Positions 48,087-60,000 of a DNA stretch of 64,000 nt are shown here, piece by piece. Made by a program: the position numbers and the translations under genes. The stretch is from Chloropicon primus (taxonomy: Eukaryota > Chlorophyta > Chloropicophyceae > Chloropicales > Chloropicaceae). Below the pieces are notes generated by a model, which worked only from the letters and a program-made list of their open reading frames with translations, searched no databases and was not told where the DNA came from. The stretch covers positions 248,001 to 312,000 of the forward strand of contig CP060756.1 in NCBI GenBank assembly GCA_023205875.1. Reading direction: 5' to 3'. Every line of letters starts with the position of its first letter. Positions within the stretch are counted from its first letter, which is position 1.

Positions 48087-51000
48087 ATGGGTCGGGACTG
48101 GGAGAAGGGCTCGGACGGGCCGACCTCGGAGGAGTGCGTGAGCAGATACTTCTGCACAAAGTTTTCGAAATGGAGGGGCAAGTATCGGAGGATATTCTGC
48201 GTGACGAAGAACGGGAACATAGTGACGGTGGATACGGCGGATCTCAAGGTGACCAACTGCTGGAAGTTCTACGGCAAGAGCCCGGACGTCGGCGGAGTCT
48301 CCATTAGCGGGGACAAGTCCGAGAAGGACGTGCTGGCGCTAGGCATAACCAAAGACTTCAAGTCCAACCGGCCCAAGACCATCAAGTTCTCTTGCTCCCC
48401 GCGGTCCCAGCTTCTCACGGACATCCACGTCTGCGAGTACAACCTGGCTCTGGAGCAGGGCCAGGGGGCGGAGGTGCCCCTGTCCAGCATATCGTACTCG
48501 GCGCAAGCGTCTCTGTACGAGTCTGGGGTCTGGAACCCGGTTACCCTGATAGTCACCAAGTATGGGATACGGATAGAGAGCCTCACGGAGACGCAGGAGC
48601 AGAACTACACGCACATGAGCTCGAACGTGGCCCTGGTGTCTCTGCAGGACGGCAACGACGGCTCCGTGGGCGTGTTCGGCGTCCTCGCTGATGAGGGCAC
48701 CCCGGTCCGAATTCTTTCCACCCAGGAGAGGGACAGGGTCTTTGAGAAGATAAGCGCGTACGCGAAGGAGCTCGGGATGCACCTGAGCATGCAGAAGCAG
48801 AGCATGGACGCCGGAAGCTTTTACAACAAGTACATGGCGATGGAGGAGCAGAAGATAGTCTCGCCCACGATGGCCCCTATAGGGAGGTGGCACGTCACGC
48901 ACATCCAGCAGCAGGTCGGGTCGGTGGGAGCCCTGATCAACAACGTGGAGCTTGGGCAGTACTTGCTGGAGCTGACGCCCACGCACCTCATCGAGAGGAA
49001 CTTGGATTACACCATCCACAGAAGGTGGAGCATTGGCCAGCTGACTTGGATGTGCAGGTACAGCGAGGAGTCTCAGAGGCTCGCTTTGGGCTTCACGCAC
49101 GGCATGGCGGGGGTGGAGTACACCAGCCCGAGCAGGGACGCGATGTTGAGCGCGATCTTCGACACCATTGAGTGCGGGACCAGCAAGAGGGTGAGCATAT
49201 TTAACAAGAAGGTCTCGAGTGGAACGACTTTTCACTTTCCGGATAACAACTCAAAGGCGCTGGAGATCGACACGGAGAAGACGCTCATGTCGTGGCTCAC
49301 GCTCTGGGCGAAGAACAAGAGCAGCAGCTTCAAGTTCCACGAGAACCAGATCCAGCACCGGGTGCAAGACGTCCTGGCCTCGGCGAAGGACAAGGCCAAC
49401 CAGCTCATGGACAGCAGCTACAAGGACACGAGGACTCAAGGCTCTGCGGAGCCGATGTTCCAGGACTACATCTACTCCTTAATGGCTTCCACCCCGGAGG
49501 GATTTGGCTCGAGCAGCAAGTTGGACGAAGCAGTGCTCGTGACGCTCTTTGAGCAGCTGCCGCAATCTTGGACCCTGCCCCTCGACCCATCCGCCGAGTA
49601 CGGATTCATGAGACTCTTGAAGATCGTGGGGTGGATCAGCTGCAGCGAGTACGTGCTGAGGTACATCGCGGGCGAGGAGCACTGCTTCAAACGCATCTTT
49701 TCCGCTTTGGGTTCAGGCTCGGCCGGCCTCTCCATGGAAGCTGCCAGCACTTTGTCCCTCATCTTCTCCCCCCAGTCCACGGCGAAGATAACAGGAGAAA
49801 CAAATTTGCTCCAGGTCGCAAAGAGCAGGGCTTTCAAGGACCTGAAGCACCTCGACATTCTGATCAAACCTCTCCGCGGAAGCAAATCAGTGTCTCCACT
49901 CTCCCTAATGTATACCGTCAAGGTCTTTGGGCAGATGGTGTGCTTTCCTGGAAAATTGACGACCTCAAAGACTTTGAGCAAAACAATCATAGAGCATTTG
50001 GGGGGAATTGGCCGGCCGTTCTTCCAACTTTTTGGACACCCAGCAGAGTCGGTCCACCACTACGCTGCGTACATGATGGAGTCGGTCGCCGAGTCCGGGT
50101 CTTCGATTATGGAGCCAATAAGAAATGCCGCACTGCAGGAGGGCGCGTACTTGTCTCACTTGAAGACAGCAATCTTCTCCTCTGGGGAACCAAGTGAAAC
50201 GAGCAAGAGGCTCATTCAAATTTGGACCGAGGGCTACGGCCCAGCGATGGAGTTGATCAAGAGGGTATTTCCAAGAGGATTTTATTTCATTCTCCTGGGC
50301 AGATTGTCCAGGAAAGGCAAGTCGGCGGCTGCGGCCAACGCGAAGACCGCCGCGGCGAAAGAGCAGGCGGAGCCAAAGAGTGCCGAGGAAGACTCCGAGA
50401 AGCCTGCCGCGAAAGACGCCAAGGAGAAGCCAGCGGGTCCTTGGGACATGTTTTGGAGAGCCGTTGCATCAGATCACTCGAGCGCTGCTCTGATCTGGAA
50501 CGAGAGATGCAGGACTGAGCTCCAGGACGCCTTGGAGAGAGAAGAAAATTCACTCATCCTCGCAAATAACAAAGTGAAGGACACTGGCGGCTGCATCAGT
50601 TGGAACCACACGGAGTTTTTCGTGATCTACCCGTCTCTCGAGAAGGAGCTGTCCATTGCTGGGATCTACATCAGGCTGCTGCTGGACTCCTACGAAAAGA
50701 GCGGCGTCCTGGAGAGGCTGCCAAATTCCAAAGACGTGTTCCTTTCGTTGTACGGCCAGTTTCTGGGCCTGTCTGACCTGGACATCGGTTACAGCAGTGA
50801 AAGGGAAACGAGAGAATTGTGCCTGAAAGCCATGATTTGCATTTACAAGCAGTATGGAGGGGAGATAGGCCCATTTGATGGCGTTGCGCATTGTACATTA
50901 CTTCTCGACAAGACAAAGTCGAACACGTACCGTCATTTCCTGTTGCAACTCCTTGAGGCTTTACTGGTCAAGGAAAACATCACTTCGCTTCAGCCGCAGC

Positions 51001-54000
51001 AAAGGAAGATATGGGAGTTTGCTGTCCGCTCTAACGCCAAGGTGTTCATTCTTAACAAGGGTGTTGAGCTCTGCTTGGAGATGGCGACAAGCGTCCACAA
51101 CTACGTCTCCGATTTTGGCATGCCCACCAAGTCCAAGTTGCTCGCGTATGATTCGCACACGAATGAAGTGAAAGACTGGCACTGTGACATCGAGGAGACG
51201 ATCGAGAATTACAAGGTCGAAAAGATGGAGAACGGCTTGTACGGAGGATACAGCAGGGACAACATCCTGAAGTTGTACAAGGAGAGGAAAATTGACCACA
51301 AGACTCTGTGCTGGGCTCCAGGAATGATCGAGCCCCTTCCCCTGTATCAAATCCGTGAGTTGAGGTGGAAGTTGTGTGAGGGCAAGAGTGTATTGAATGC
51401 GGCCGAGTCCGCAACGATTGCTCTGCGCGTCATTCGGGCCCTTTCAAGCCTCCACGCTGCGTACGACGCTGATGGAAATGCTCTGCATCCGCTGCCTCTC
51501 GTGCACAGGCAGCTGTCCGAGAGCTCCAACTTCCCCCATGTTGTCCAGTTGCTACTTGCAAAGTCTCCTGATCTCGTGGCAGACGCAGCCACGCTTTTGA
51601 AGACGATACTGGAGCACAACGACGAGAGGATAAAGTGCCTTTTCCTCTCTGGTGCCTTCTTCTTCATCCTGTCTTATCCTGGCTCCAACTTTGTGCAGCT
51701 CGCTGAACTTCTCGGGGTTTCGCATCAAAGGCAGGCGTTCCACAACGCAGACGATGCGGGGACGAAGACCAGGATCGCAGAAAAGTCGTTCCTGGGGTCA
51801 ATTCTACCCGAGAGCCTGCTGCACATCCTGGATCACTATGGCGCAGAAGTCTTTGCGAAGGCCTTTGTGTCAGAAAACGACACGCCCGAGCTTGTTTGGA
51901 CGCACGAGATGAGAACCAAATATTTGCTTCCTCAGATCCACCAGCACGTTGGGGACTTCAACATGAAGCTGAAGCAGCACTCACACGCGCTGTACGACTA
52001 CAACCCCATGCCCCCCGTCGAGTACCCAGAGCTTGAGGGGGATGTTTGGTGCTACAGGTATTATCTTGCCAACCTTTGCAATGAAGACAAGTTTCCGAAC
52101 TGGGATATCAAGGAGCACGTCGAGTTTCTCCAGGCCTTGCTCAGCAAATGGCGAAACGAGTTGCTTCTCACGCCCGTCAGTATCTCTTACGAGGATGCGT
52201 GCAAAATACTTGAGCTGGAGAAATTTGGTTGGGAAGAAGGCTCCGTTGTGGACGAAGCTATTCTGAAGAAAGCGTACAGGAAGCTTGCCATTTTGTACCA
52301 CCCAGATAAAAACCCTGAGGGGCGCGACCACTTCCAGAAGATTCACAAGGCGTACGACTTTTTGAGGTCACCAGATAGCTCCAACAGTGGTCCAAGGAGG
52401 TGGGTGATCCTGCTGATCCTGAAAGCGCAATGCATCATCTTCAGGCGCTACCCGAAAATACTTGCACCTTTCAAGTACGCGGGATATCCACTTGTCTTGG
52501 AAGCAATCACCATCGATGATTCGGATCACCGCTTCCTTGCAGACGAGAGAGCACCCACGCTCGAAATCGCCACAAAACTTTGCTGGCTCACGTGTGTGTG
52601 CTGCACATTGAATGGAGAAGAGTTGTTCCGATCGGACGGGCTTGAGATCCTGGCGAACCTCCTCGCTCGTATTTCGCCCATGCTTCCAAAGGAGGCGTCC
52701 ACTGATTTTACTGGAAGCAGAATAATGACGTACTGCATCAGGACTCTGGCTGGGCTCGGTGCGTTCAAGAATGCGAGGGCTGCTTTCCACACCAAGCCTA
52801 TCCTTGTTTTCGACGTCATGAAGGCGATCAAGTACGAGAACTGCCCCTCCATTGCCGAGGCTTCGATCCATTGCATATCTCAGATGGCAGGGTCCGAAGA
52901 GCTGCAAGACCTGATGCTCAGGCTTGGAGTGCTTTGGTACTTGATCCCAATGCTGTTTGAGTACGACGTTAGCATGGAGGACAATTTCATCGAGGTGGAG
53001 ATAAACTCGGAGGGAAAGCTCTCGTTCCTGGACCAGTTCATTGCTTCGGATGTGGAGTGCACAAACATGCAGTACGCGAAGAACAAGCTGGCGATCTTGG
53101 CAGCCCATGCGATATCAAGGCTGGGTGGACTGCTGGGAGGACATCTGGAGACACCAAGGAACAAGCAGGTCGTTGCCCTCCTGAGCGCTCTCTTCACTCC
53201 CCAGATTGCGGCGGGATTCACGGAAACAAACCCTAGTGAATTGCTGAAGGACCTGAACACCAATGTGGAGAACCCATGCAAGATTTGGAACGACAAGATG
53301 AGGAAAGAGTTGCTCACCCACACCAAAGAGCAATTGGAGATTCCAGCGGGAATCGAAGACCTTCCGTACGCCATCGGTGACCTCTCCTTGGCCGAGAAGT
53401 TCAAGTTCAAGGCCCTTGAGAACGAGCTCGTGATTGGAAGGATTTACGTGAGACTGTACAACATCAACCCCACTTTCCCTCTCAAGGACCACAGCTACTT
53501 TATGCAATGCCTTGCTGTGTACATTGGCAACAACTCGAAATACATGTACAGTACCGACTTGTCCAATCCTTTGGAAAAGAGGAGTTGCGAGCACCTGCTC
53601 AGTGCGTTGAAGGCTGCCCTGAATGTGGTGAACACGATCCCAAAGCTGGCCGTGGTTTATGCGGATCCACGCTGTATGGACATGATCCTCACTTGCATCG
53701 AGCCAAAGGAAGTGGACCTCGCGTCCTCTCCGTACTACGAGCCAGCTCGCCACGTAGCGCTCACCCTTTTGGTGCATCTGACCACCAACAAACCGTGCGT
53801 CGATGCTTTGTCTAATGACAAAACTCTTGTCAAGCTGTACCTGATGCTCAACCAACCACCTTCCAAGAACTGCTTGGTGCTGGTTCTCGATGTTTTGCAG
53901 GGTTTGGCCAAAACACCCGTGGCATCCTGGTCTGCTGCAACCCAGGCGGGCGGCATCTACCTCTTGTCGTTGGTTCTTCCTCAGGGCGACGACTTTGTGG

Positions 54001-55160
54001 AAGACGAATACATTGAGAAAGTGCAGGAGAAGTCCATCGCGATCTTGATGACCCTGTGCACCGAAAAGGTGAACGGAGTCAGGCTGGTGACATTCATTCA
54101 GAGATTCTTGCCTCCGGGGCTGGTGGATCAGCTTCGCGAGGGGCCAAAGGAATCAACGAGGAAAGCGTTCCACATAAAGTCAGAGACGCCTGAGCACGTC
54201 TGGAACCCAGATATGGCCAAGAAGCTCTCGCAGGAAGTGAACAGGCTGAAGGCGCTGGCTGCCAAAGCTCAGATGAACGGCACCTTGAACATTCCGTTGA
54301 AGGATGAGTACAAGTTCCACTTCCAAGAACTCGACAACGAGATCTTCGTGGGCGGTGTGTATGTCCGCCTCTTCATGAAGCAGCCGGAGTTCCCCCTGCG
54401 CAACCCCAAAAGATTCTTGGAGGGATTGCTCAAGGAATTCTTTAACAAGTCCTTGCAGGAAACCCAAAAGGCAGAGGGCGGAGATGTGACGATGCCTGTC
54501 TTGCTGTCTGCAGCGACCGTTTCGCTCCTGAGAATCCACAAGCTCTTGTCCGAGCATGCTGCCAGCCTGGGGTACGTCTCGAGCTTGGTGAAGTTCGTCG
54601 ACAAAGTCTGCGGCAATGAAGCAGCGAGTGAGATTTGCGGCAGTGCCCTTCGCTTGGGCCACCAACTGTCTGTCAACGTCACCGTTGCGGAGAACTTGGC
54701 ATCTGTCAAACCTGGAGCCATTTCTGTTTTCATGAGATGCTTTGAGATCGGCCTGGGCGCAAAGATTTTGGCCATGGAGATTATCAAGAGGAGCCTGAAC
54801 CCAAAGAGCAGGGGAAGGGATGGGCTCATCAAGGAAGCCCTGGATTGTAAACTTGTGCAGACGTTGCTGGGCATACTGGACTGGAAAGCAGAAGATGCTT
54901 CGAAGGGGGTCTCGGCCAACAATGCAGACGAGGGTACTTTGAGGGTTCTCGTTGTGGACATCATCCATCTCCTGCGCAGGGAGGGGTCCCCGTACACCGA
55001 GGTGGTTCGCGACATGGTGGATGAAAACGAAGTCTGGAAAGCTTACTCGCAGCAGAAGCACGACCTGTTCCTTCCGAGCAATGCCACCGATTCTACGGGC
55101 GTGGCGGGCTTGTTGACCGGCTCGGCGGCGGTCTACGCCCTTCCGCCGGCCTCAAAGTGA
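48087..55160 (+). CDS. GRV2: RME-8/DNAJC13/GRV2 endosomal J-domain protein
   Basis: A 2357-residue single-exon protein. It starts with a PH-like region ([20 protein letters not shown]), contains a GYF_2-like segment about residue 1040 ([20 protein letters not shown]), and at about residue 1365-1440 a J domain [20 protein letters not shown] with HPD at 1405-1407. The RME-8 IWN-type repeats are visible: [42 protein letters not shown] and [14 protein letters not shown], each before a helix, and the rest is Armadillo-like helical. The protein recruits Hsc70 and works with retromer/WASH on endosomes; plant GRV2/KAM2 is needed for vacuolar sorting and gravitropism. Length matches the family (about 2250-2550). 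Start: ATG at 48087. No introns over 7 kb. Confidence 0.97.
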   Translation: MGRDWEKGSDGPTSEECVSRYFCTKFSKWRGKYRRIFCVTKNGNIVTVDTADLKVTNCWKFYGKSPDVGGVSISGDKSEKDVLALGITKDFKSNRPKTIKFSCSPRSQLLTDIHVCEYNLALEQGQGAEVPLSSISYSAQASLYESGVWNPVTLIVTKYGIRIESLTETQEQNYTHMSSNVALVSLQDGNDGSVGVFGVLADEGTPVRILSTQERDRVFEKISAYAKELGMHLSMQKQSMDAGSFYNKYMAMEEQKIVSPTMAPIGRWHVTHIQQQVGSVGALINNVELGQYLLELTPTHLIERNLDYTIHRRWSIGQLTWMCRYSEESQRLALGFTHGMAGVEYTSPSRDAMLSAIFDTIECGTSKRVSIFNKKVSSGTTFHFPDNNSKALEIDTEKTLMSWLTLWAKNKSSSFKFHENQIQHRVQDVLASAKDKANQLMDSSYKDTRTQGSAEPMFQDYIYSLMASTPEGFGSSSKLDEAVLVTLFEQLPQSWTLPLDPSAEYGFMRLLKIVGWISCSEYVLRYIAGEEHCFKRIFSALGSGSAGLSMEAASTLSLIFSPQSTAKITGETNLLQVAKSRAFKDLKHLDILIKPLRGSKSVSPLSLMYTVKVFGQMVCFPGKLTTSKTLSKTIIEHLGGIGRPFFQLFGHPAESVHHYAAYMMESVAESGSSIMEPIRNAALQEGAYLSHLKTAIFSSGEPSETSKRLIQIWTEGYGPAMELIKRVFPRGFYFILLGRLSRKGKSAAAANAKTAAAKEQAEPKSAEEDSEKPAAKDAKEKPAGPWDMFWRAVASDHSSAALIWNERCRTELQDALEREENSLILANNKVKDTGGCISWNHTEFFVIYPSLEKELSIAGIYIRLLLDSYEKSGVLERLPNSKDVFLSLYGQFLGLSDLDIGYSSERETRELCLKAMICIYKQYGGEIGPFDGVAHCTLLLDKTKSNTYRHFLLQLLEALLVKENITSLQPQQRKIWEFAVRSNAKVFILNKGVELCLEMATSVHNYVSDFGMPTKSKLLAYDSHTNEVKDWHCDIEETIENYKVEKMENGLYGGYSRDNILKLYKERKIDHKTLCWAPGMIEPLPLYQIRELRWKLCEGKSVLNAAESATIALRVIRALSSLHAAYDADGNALHPLPLVHRQLSESSNFPHVVQLLLAKSPDLVADAATLLKTILEHNDERIKCLFLSGAFFFILSYPGSNFVQLAELLGVSHQRQAFHNADDAGTKTRIAEKSFLGSILPESLLHILDHYGAEVFAKAFVSENDTPELVWTHEMRTKYLLPQIHQHVGDFNMKLKQHSHALYDYNPMPPVEYPELEGDVWCYRYYLANLCNEDKFPNWDIKEHVEFLQALLSKWRNELLLTPVSISYEDACKILELEKFGWEEGSVVDEAILKKAYRKLAILYHPDKNPEGRDHFQKIHKAYDFLRSPDSSNSGPRRWVILLILKAQCIIFRRYPKILAPFKYAGYPLVLEAITIDDSDHRFLADERAPTLEIATKLCWLTCVCCTLNGEELFRSDGLEILANLLARISPMLPKEASTDFTGSRIMTYCIRTLAGLGAFKNARAAFHTKPILVFDVMKAIKYENCPSIAEASIHCISQMAGSEELQDLMLRLGVLWYLIPMLFEYDVSMEDNFIEVEINSEGKLSFLDQFIASDVECTNMQYAKNKLAILAAHAISRLGGLLGGHLETPRNKQVVALLSALFTPQIAAGFTETNPSELLKDLNTNVENPCKIWNDKMRKELLTHTKEQLEIPAGIEDLPYAIGDLSLAEKFKFKALENELVIGRIYVRLYNINPTFPLKDHSYFMQCLAVYIGNNSKYMYSTDLSNPLEKRSCEHLLSALKAALNVVNTIPKLAVVYADPRCMDMILTCIEPKEVDLASSPYYEPARHVALTLLVHLTTNKPCVDALSNDKTLVKLYLMLNQPPSKNCLVLVLDVLQGLAKTPVASWSAATQAGGIYLLSLVLPQGDDFVEDEYIEKVQEKSIAILMTLCTEKVNGVRLVTFIQRFLPPGLVDQLREGPKESTRKAFHIKSETPEHVWNPDMAKKLSQEVNRLKALAAKAQMNGTLNIPLKDEYKFHFQELDNEIFVGGVYVRLFMKQPEFPLRNPKRFLEGLLKEFFNKSLQETQKAEGGDVTMPVLLSAATVSLLRIHKLLSEHAASLGYVSSLVKFVDKVCGNEAASEICGSALRLGHQLSVNVTVAENLASVKPGAISVFMRCFEIGLGAKILAMEIIKRSLNPKSRGRDGLIKEALDCKLVQTLLGILDWKAEDASKGVSANNADEGTLRVLVVDIIHLLRREGSPYTEVVRDMVDENEVWKAYSQQKHDLFLPSNATDSTGVAGLLTGSAAVYALPPASK

Positions 55161-55270
55161 CACTTTTTCATCATAATACTAAGGATTCATAACTATATTC
55201 ATAAGGGTTCATATATATATATAATATTGTTTTTTTCTTTAGAGATATGTAGATAAATAGATAGCCTGGA

Positions 55271-56599
55271 TCACCTTGAGTCCTGAAGGAGTGAGGAATA
55301 CATTCCATCACCACTCTTTCTCACCCGAAGTCCCCAGTAGCCCAAGAAGAGGGAGATGGCGACGGCCCCTGATCCAGCGAGCAGAGTGACGTTGAAGTTG
55401 ATCCCAGTGTGCCCGCTGAGGAAGAAGGGAAGCGCGCAGCCAAGCGCCGTGAGCCCCCTCCACATGGAGACCATGATGACGTGCTGCTTCCCCTTGAAGT
55501 CCATCCCTAGAAGCAGCCCTATTTTCGTGTTGAGCAGAGCGTCTCCGGCACCCAGGAAGATGGCAGTGATGTACAACGGCGCCTTCTGCCTTTGAAACAG
55601 GAAGTTCGCCACCGAGACACAAATGCTTTGCGTTGTGATGGCAAACACGATCGAGCTTCTGGTCACCTTAGGCGTGGAAGGAAGCTGCGAGGCCAAGGAC
55701 CCCACGATCGAGTTGCTTGCCGCGTAGCACAGCATCAGTATGCCTATCATGGCCTCCTTGTTGTCGTACGCGGCGAGGACCATCTCAGAGGTGAAGTCGC
55801 ACCAAGCAAAGCTCTGCTCTATGCCGTTGTAAAAGTAAACTCCAATGAGCAGCAAGCTCTGCGGCGACAGTAGCAGGTCCATGGCGGACTTCGTGTCCAA
55901 ATTGTTTGCGGTGGCCTCCTCCTCGTCGCTCGAGTCCTCGTCCTGGCCAGACTCGGAGCTGTCCACGTCTTCCAGCGTAAGAAAGTTGACGAAGACTCCG
56001 ATGGACGAGCACGCGATGAAAACGAATATCAGAACCGTCGTCGAGTGCGGCGTGTGCGAGTCGTCGTCGACGCCTCCCTGGTCAGGCTTTTTATTCCGAG
56101 TGATGAGGTAAATGATCAGACTCCCAGTGAGCTGAGCGAACTGAAACGAGCCCCAGAACGCGCTTGAGAACTGGTCCAAGCACTTTTCCTTGTCCAAGCC
56201 CTTGGCCCTCGCGTGCTGGGCCGAGAAGTGCTTTATCAGACTCAGGGTGGTGGGCCACAAGATTGCCCCGCCAAGGCCCAGCACGATAGCTGCAGGTATC
56301 ATCACCTGCCAAATCGGGTACAAGTTCGTCACGATGAACAGCACGTACGAGCTCGCTCCCAGCACGAGCGCCCACTTTCTTCCGACCCAGCCAATCACGC
56401 TGGGCGCGAAGGGCTGAGAACCTATGATAGCGAGGTAGATGACGCCAACCGCCGTCGTTCCGTCGCCCTTGTTCAGGGTCGACTCGAGGTTTTGCATGGA
56501 GTTAAACGCCATGAACACCAAGAACGAGCTCACGCATATCGTCGCAATGCCCGACACGCCTTTGGTCATGGAGGAGTCATCGTCCCTTCTTTTGTCCAT
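55271..56599 (-). CDS. UNC93-like major facilitator membrane protein
   Basis: A 442-residue MFS-type protein with 11-12 helices. The first part has VSSFLVFMAFNSMQNLESTL with a conserved Asn-Leu-Glu-Ser core and GDGTTAVGVIYLAIIGSQPF, both typical of UNC93 proteins, then APSVIGWVGRKWALVLGASS (A-motif-like) and GLGGAILWPTTLSLIKHFSA. The central loop is acidic (SESGQDEDSSDEEE). The second half has GVYFYNGIEQSFAWCDFTSE and GAGDALLNTKIGLLLG, again family-like. UNC93 proteins include a potassium-channel regulator in worms and a plant growth factor; transport is unproven. Start: ATG of MDKRRDDDS; the frame runs upstream only through AG-rich leader. Confidence 0.88.
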   Translation of the reverse strand: MDKRRDDDSSMTKGVSGIATICVSSFLVFMAFNSMQNLESTLNKGDGTTAVGVIYLAIIGSQPFAPSVIGWVGRKWALVLGASSYVLFIVTNLYPIWQVMIPAAIVLGLGGAILWPTTLSLIKHFSAQHARAKGLDKEKCLDQFSSAFWGSFQFAQLTGSLIIYLITRNKKPDQGGVDDDSHTPHSTTVLIFVFIACSSIGVFVNFLTLEDVDSSESGQDEDSSDEEEATANNLDTKSAMDLLLSPQSLLLIGVYFYNGIEQSFAWCDFTSEMVLAAYDNKEAMIGILMLCYAASNSIVGSLASQLPSTPKVTRSSIVFAITTQSICVSVANFLFQRQKAPLYITAIFLGAGDALLNTKIGLLLGMDFKGKQHVIMVSMWRGLTALGCALPFFLSGHTGINFNVTLLAGSGAVAISLFLGYWGLRVRKSGDGMYSSLLQDSR

Positions 56600-56655
56600 C
56601 TTGCTCTTGTTTTTCTTCACCCAAATCCCTCCCCAACGCGTCGTTTTTTTCCAGG

Positions 56656-56684
56656 AGAGGCTCTTTCGAAAGACCGAGACAAGA
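56656..56684 (-). promoter_or_regulatory. Copy of a dispersed palindromic element
   Basis: On the minus strand: GGTCTTTCGAAAGAGCCTCT, about 60 bp upstream of the UNC93-like ATG and in its orientation. Confidence 0.5.
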
Positions 56685-56927
56685 CGCTTCTGCCCAACAC
56701 TTCCCCCCCTTCCTCTCTCCTCCTCCTCGTCGCTCCTCTCTCTCTCTCCTCCCTTCCTCCTCCTCGTCGCTCCTCTCTCTCTCTCTCTCTCTCTCTTTGG
56801 AAAAAGGCGATCGCGATCGATCGGTGAAGAGAGTGAGAGTGGAGGTTGAGTTCGAGGACGGTGTCGGCGACGAGGAGGTGGCGAGGACAAGGAGCACCGT
56901 CGATCGATCGATGGCGCACGTCGCGAT

Positions 56928-56958
56928 CTACTGAAAGAGCCTTTGCTCGAAGCGAACG
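56928..56958 (+). promoter_or_regulatory. Diverged copy of the palindromic element
   Basis: On the + strand: CTGAAAGAGCCTTTGCTCGA, about 80 bp upstream of the PI4K ATG. It keeps only the GAAAGAGCC half, so the assignment is weak. Confidence 0.3.
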
Positions 56959-57033
56959 CTGCCTTGGTGAAGGAATTTCTTTTAGGCTTTGTTTGTTGTT
57001 CGTTTTTGGTTACGTTTCCGTTTCCTCGAGAGG

Positions 57034-60000
57034 ATGATGGAGGACGTGACAACGGGGGAAGGGGCTCCGCACTGCCACGGGGCGGTGAAGCACCTTCTCT
57101 TCTTCACCACGGAGGAGAAGAAGCTCAAGCACTTCAGGCGCGTCAAGGTTGCAGCGAATCTGTTGAGGTCCACGAACCATGACCTACGCTCGCCCGTGAC
57201 GCACAAGTCGCAGAGGGTGAACCTCGTGCGGATAATCGAGTTCTCCAAGGCTCTGCTGGGGTACAAGGAGGACCCGAGGGACAAGGCAATATCGGTGTGG
57301 GTGGTGGACACCCTGCTGGCGTACAGCTACCCGATAGGGACGTTCTCGGGGGACGAGGAGATCATCAAGGAGTTCGGAGAGCTCGCGCACGAGTTGGCGC
57401 ACGTCGTGCTGGACTTGCACGAGAGCCTTTTCAAGCTCTTTCAGTCCCTGTCGTATCCGGAGGAGCTCGCGAACTTTCTCCTTCACGTGGGGCTTCAGCT
57501 GATTCCGCAGGTCTGGAAATCCAAGCTCGACACGTCGAAGATACTGTTCCGGACGAGGCAGCAGCTGGGGAACTTGCTGAGGAAAGTCAAGGAGGACGAC
57601 AAGGACCTGAACCTGAAGCTCAAGTGCGCCCCGTCCTACGCGTTCCTCTCCCGGTTCTTCTCCGCGGTTCTGACCGTGGAGTACCTGCACGGCAGCGCCG
57701 ACTTTGCCGTCGACCTCCTCAAGGACGTCCTGCACTGCGCGGCGGAGAAGAGGATCCAAGTGGCCCCGATCGAGGCGTACCTCGAGCAAAGGGTGGAGTG
57801 CTTCAGCGGGAATATAATGAAGCAAATCGCGGAAGTCTCGGCGATTTTCTGGGCTTGCTTGAGGATGCCGACAGTCTCCAAGCTGGACGTGGCGCACAAA
57901 GGGGTCTTCGGCTGGGTTTTGGAGGGTCAGATTGTAGGGGACTTTGCTGACACTCGCTGCCTGCCCCCGTCCCTGGGGGCGGTAGGGCCGGAACTCCTCC
58001 CCGCGATAAGCTACCTGTCCCAAGAGGTCCTGAGGTGGCTCAACGGAGTCGATATCACCAGCTCGCTCAAGTACGGCATCCTGGATTGGCTGATCTGCGT
58101 GATGCTCGACATTCCCGTCTCGAGGAACGAGTCGCTTGAGCAGCAAATGCGCTCGGTGCTGGACACGATGATCAAACAGAGAATAAAGAGTGAGAACTCG
58201 CTGGAGCGCACCCTCAAGTGCAGCCTAGTTTGCTTCTGGTACAGGAAACAGGTGTACTTGCGGGCAAGCGAACTGGACAAGCAGTTTTGTGAGCTGCTGT
58301 GCTCCTTCCTGTCAACGCTCACGCCGGTGCTGGACGTCACGGAATCAGAGATCTACTGCATCAATTCAATGCTCGTGGGTTGGGAGTCGGAAATTCATGC
58401 CTTGAAGGAGAGCATTCCTTTTCTCGGGTCCTGCCACCCAAAGTACCGGCCATACATCAGTGCCATTTACACAATCGAGCGCGCAAACTGCACCTATTCG
58501 CCCCTGGACTTTTTCCAGACGGTGCTGCGGATATCTGCGTACGAGAACACGCTACGGGTACTCGGAATTTCTTTCATCTACGGCAAATTCAGGTCAGAGC
58601 TCGAGTCCGTGTTCATGTTTCAGATCCGGAAGCTTGCGTTCAACGACAGCGTCAGCTCGATCGAGGGGAAGTTGACCATCCTCGTGTGCAAGTCAATGGA
58701 CTACCTTAAGGATGAGGCCTGCTCCCCGGCCGTGGAGGATTGGATACTGGATTTTGTGCAAAAGTTTCTGATGGACTACGACCAACTTTGTTGGAACAGG
58801 GCGTGTTCCATCCACATGATGAAGCTGTCGACGAAGAAAAAGAAGCTGTACATGTGGTGGTTCAACAGGCTGGTGACAAAGCTGCACCCTGATGTGGTCA
58901 TCGCGCTCTTGTGCACGGCTTTCTACTCGGAGTCGGACTTTGCTTTTGGCAAGTCAAACATCGACAAGAGCAGGCTGGAGGAGGAGATGCATTTGTTCAG
59001 AGAGAGCTTAATGAAGAAGGTTTTCGAGAGCATCTCTATCAAGGACAAGGATGACAAAAAGATTGCCCAGCTCGTCATGCAGGCTCTTAGTTTTGACAGA
59101 GTCCATCTGATCAACCAGATGAAAGTCGTGTTCAGCCTCGATTGGCCAAAGGACATCAAGCAATTCGACACAGAGGTCCAGAAGATACTTCAGTACGAGG
59201 GCCTGAGTATGAAGGGGCTCGATCTAGCTCTTGCTTCACTTCGTTTGGCAAGGCCCGTCATCAGCGAGCTTTCAAACAGGGTCCTGAAAAATCAGAATCA
59301 GGAAGACTACGTACACTCCGAGGAGGAAGAAAATATCACGAAAGAGTCCACTGCTTCAGTCTTCAAAGATCACAAGCCTTGGAACGTCCACGTGTCCAGG
59401 GCTTGCTCCAAGAAGAAAGAGAGGACCCTCTTTGCAAACATAAGGAGGAATTGGATGACCGTGCTCATGAACAACAGCACGACAAACAACTTGGACATCC
59501 ACTACTTCTATGGAGTCTGCGCGCGCATGATCAGAATTTTCACCTCTGATATCCAAGCCTGGAAGGGGAGGATCTCTAACCTCCATAACATCGAGGACAT
59601 CCTGTCGAGTTGCATTGACTTTTGTCTGGAAAGGCACGAGAAGTCTGCGAATTCCGCAGAAGACATCAGGAGGAGAATAGCGACGCTGACGCTGACGTGG
59701 CTCTACGAGGACAGCGACGTGACCCCGCGCCTCTGCCTGAACGATCTGGATGGAACGGAACGTGATGGGAAGATCCCTTGGGATAAGCCTTACTTTGAGA
59801 AAGCGGCATCCGTCTCAGAGAACGTGCAATTCTTGCTGGCGATGAAGCTCCTCGAAATGGATTACAGGCACTCCCAAGTTTGGATGAAGCCGACTGATCA
59901 AAAGAACCACCAATTTGCGCTCGTGGACACCTCTGCCCACACCATGACAACAAAGTTGTGGGAGCTTTACCCCGAGTTTGCGAATTTGAGCTTGAGGTAC

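Larger units (their letters stand above)
56600..57033. other. Divergent intergenic region between UNC93-like and PI4K genes
   Basis: About 430 bp. (CT)n tracts at about 56725-56745 and 56775-56800, a tandem TCCTCCTCGTCGCTCC block (about 56716 and 56757), GATCGCGATCGATCG palindromes near 56809 and 56901, and two copies of the palindromic element. No gene. Confidence 0.5.
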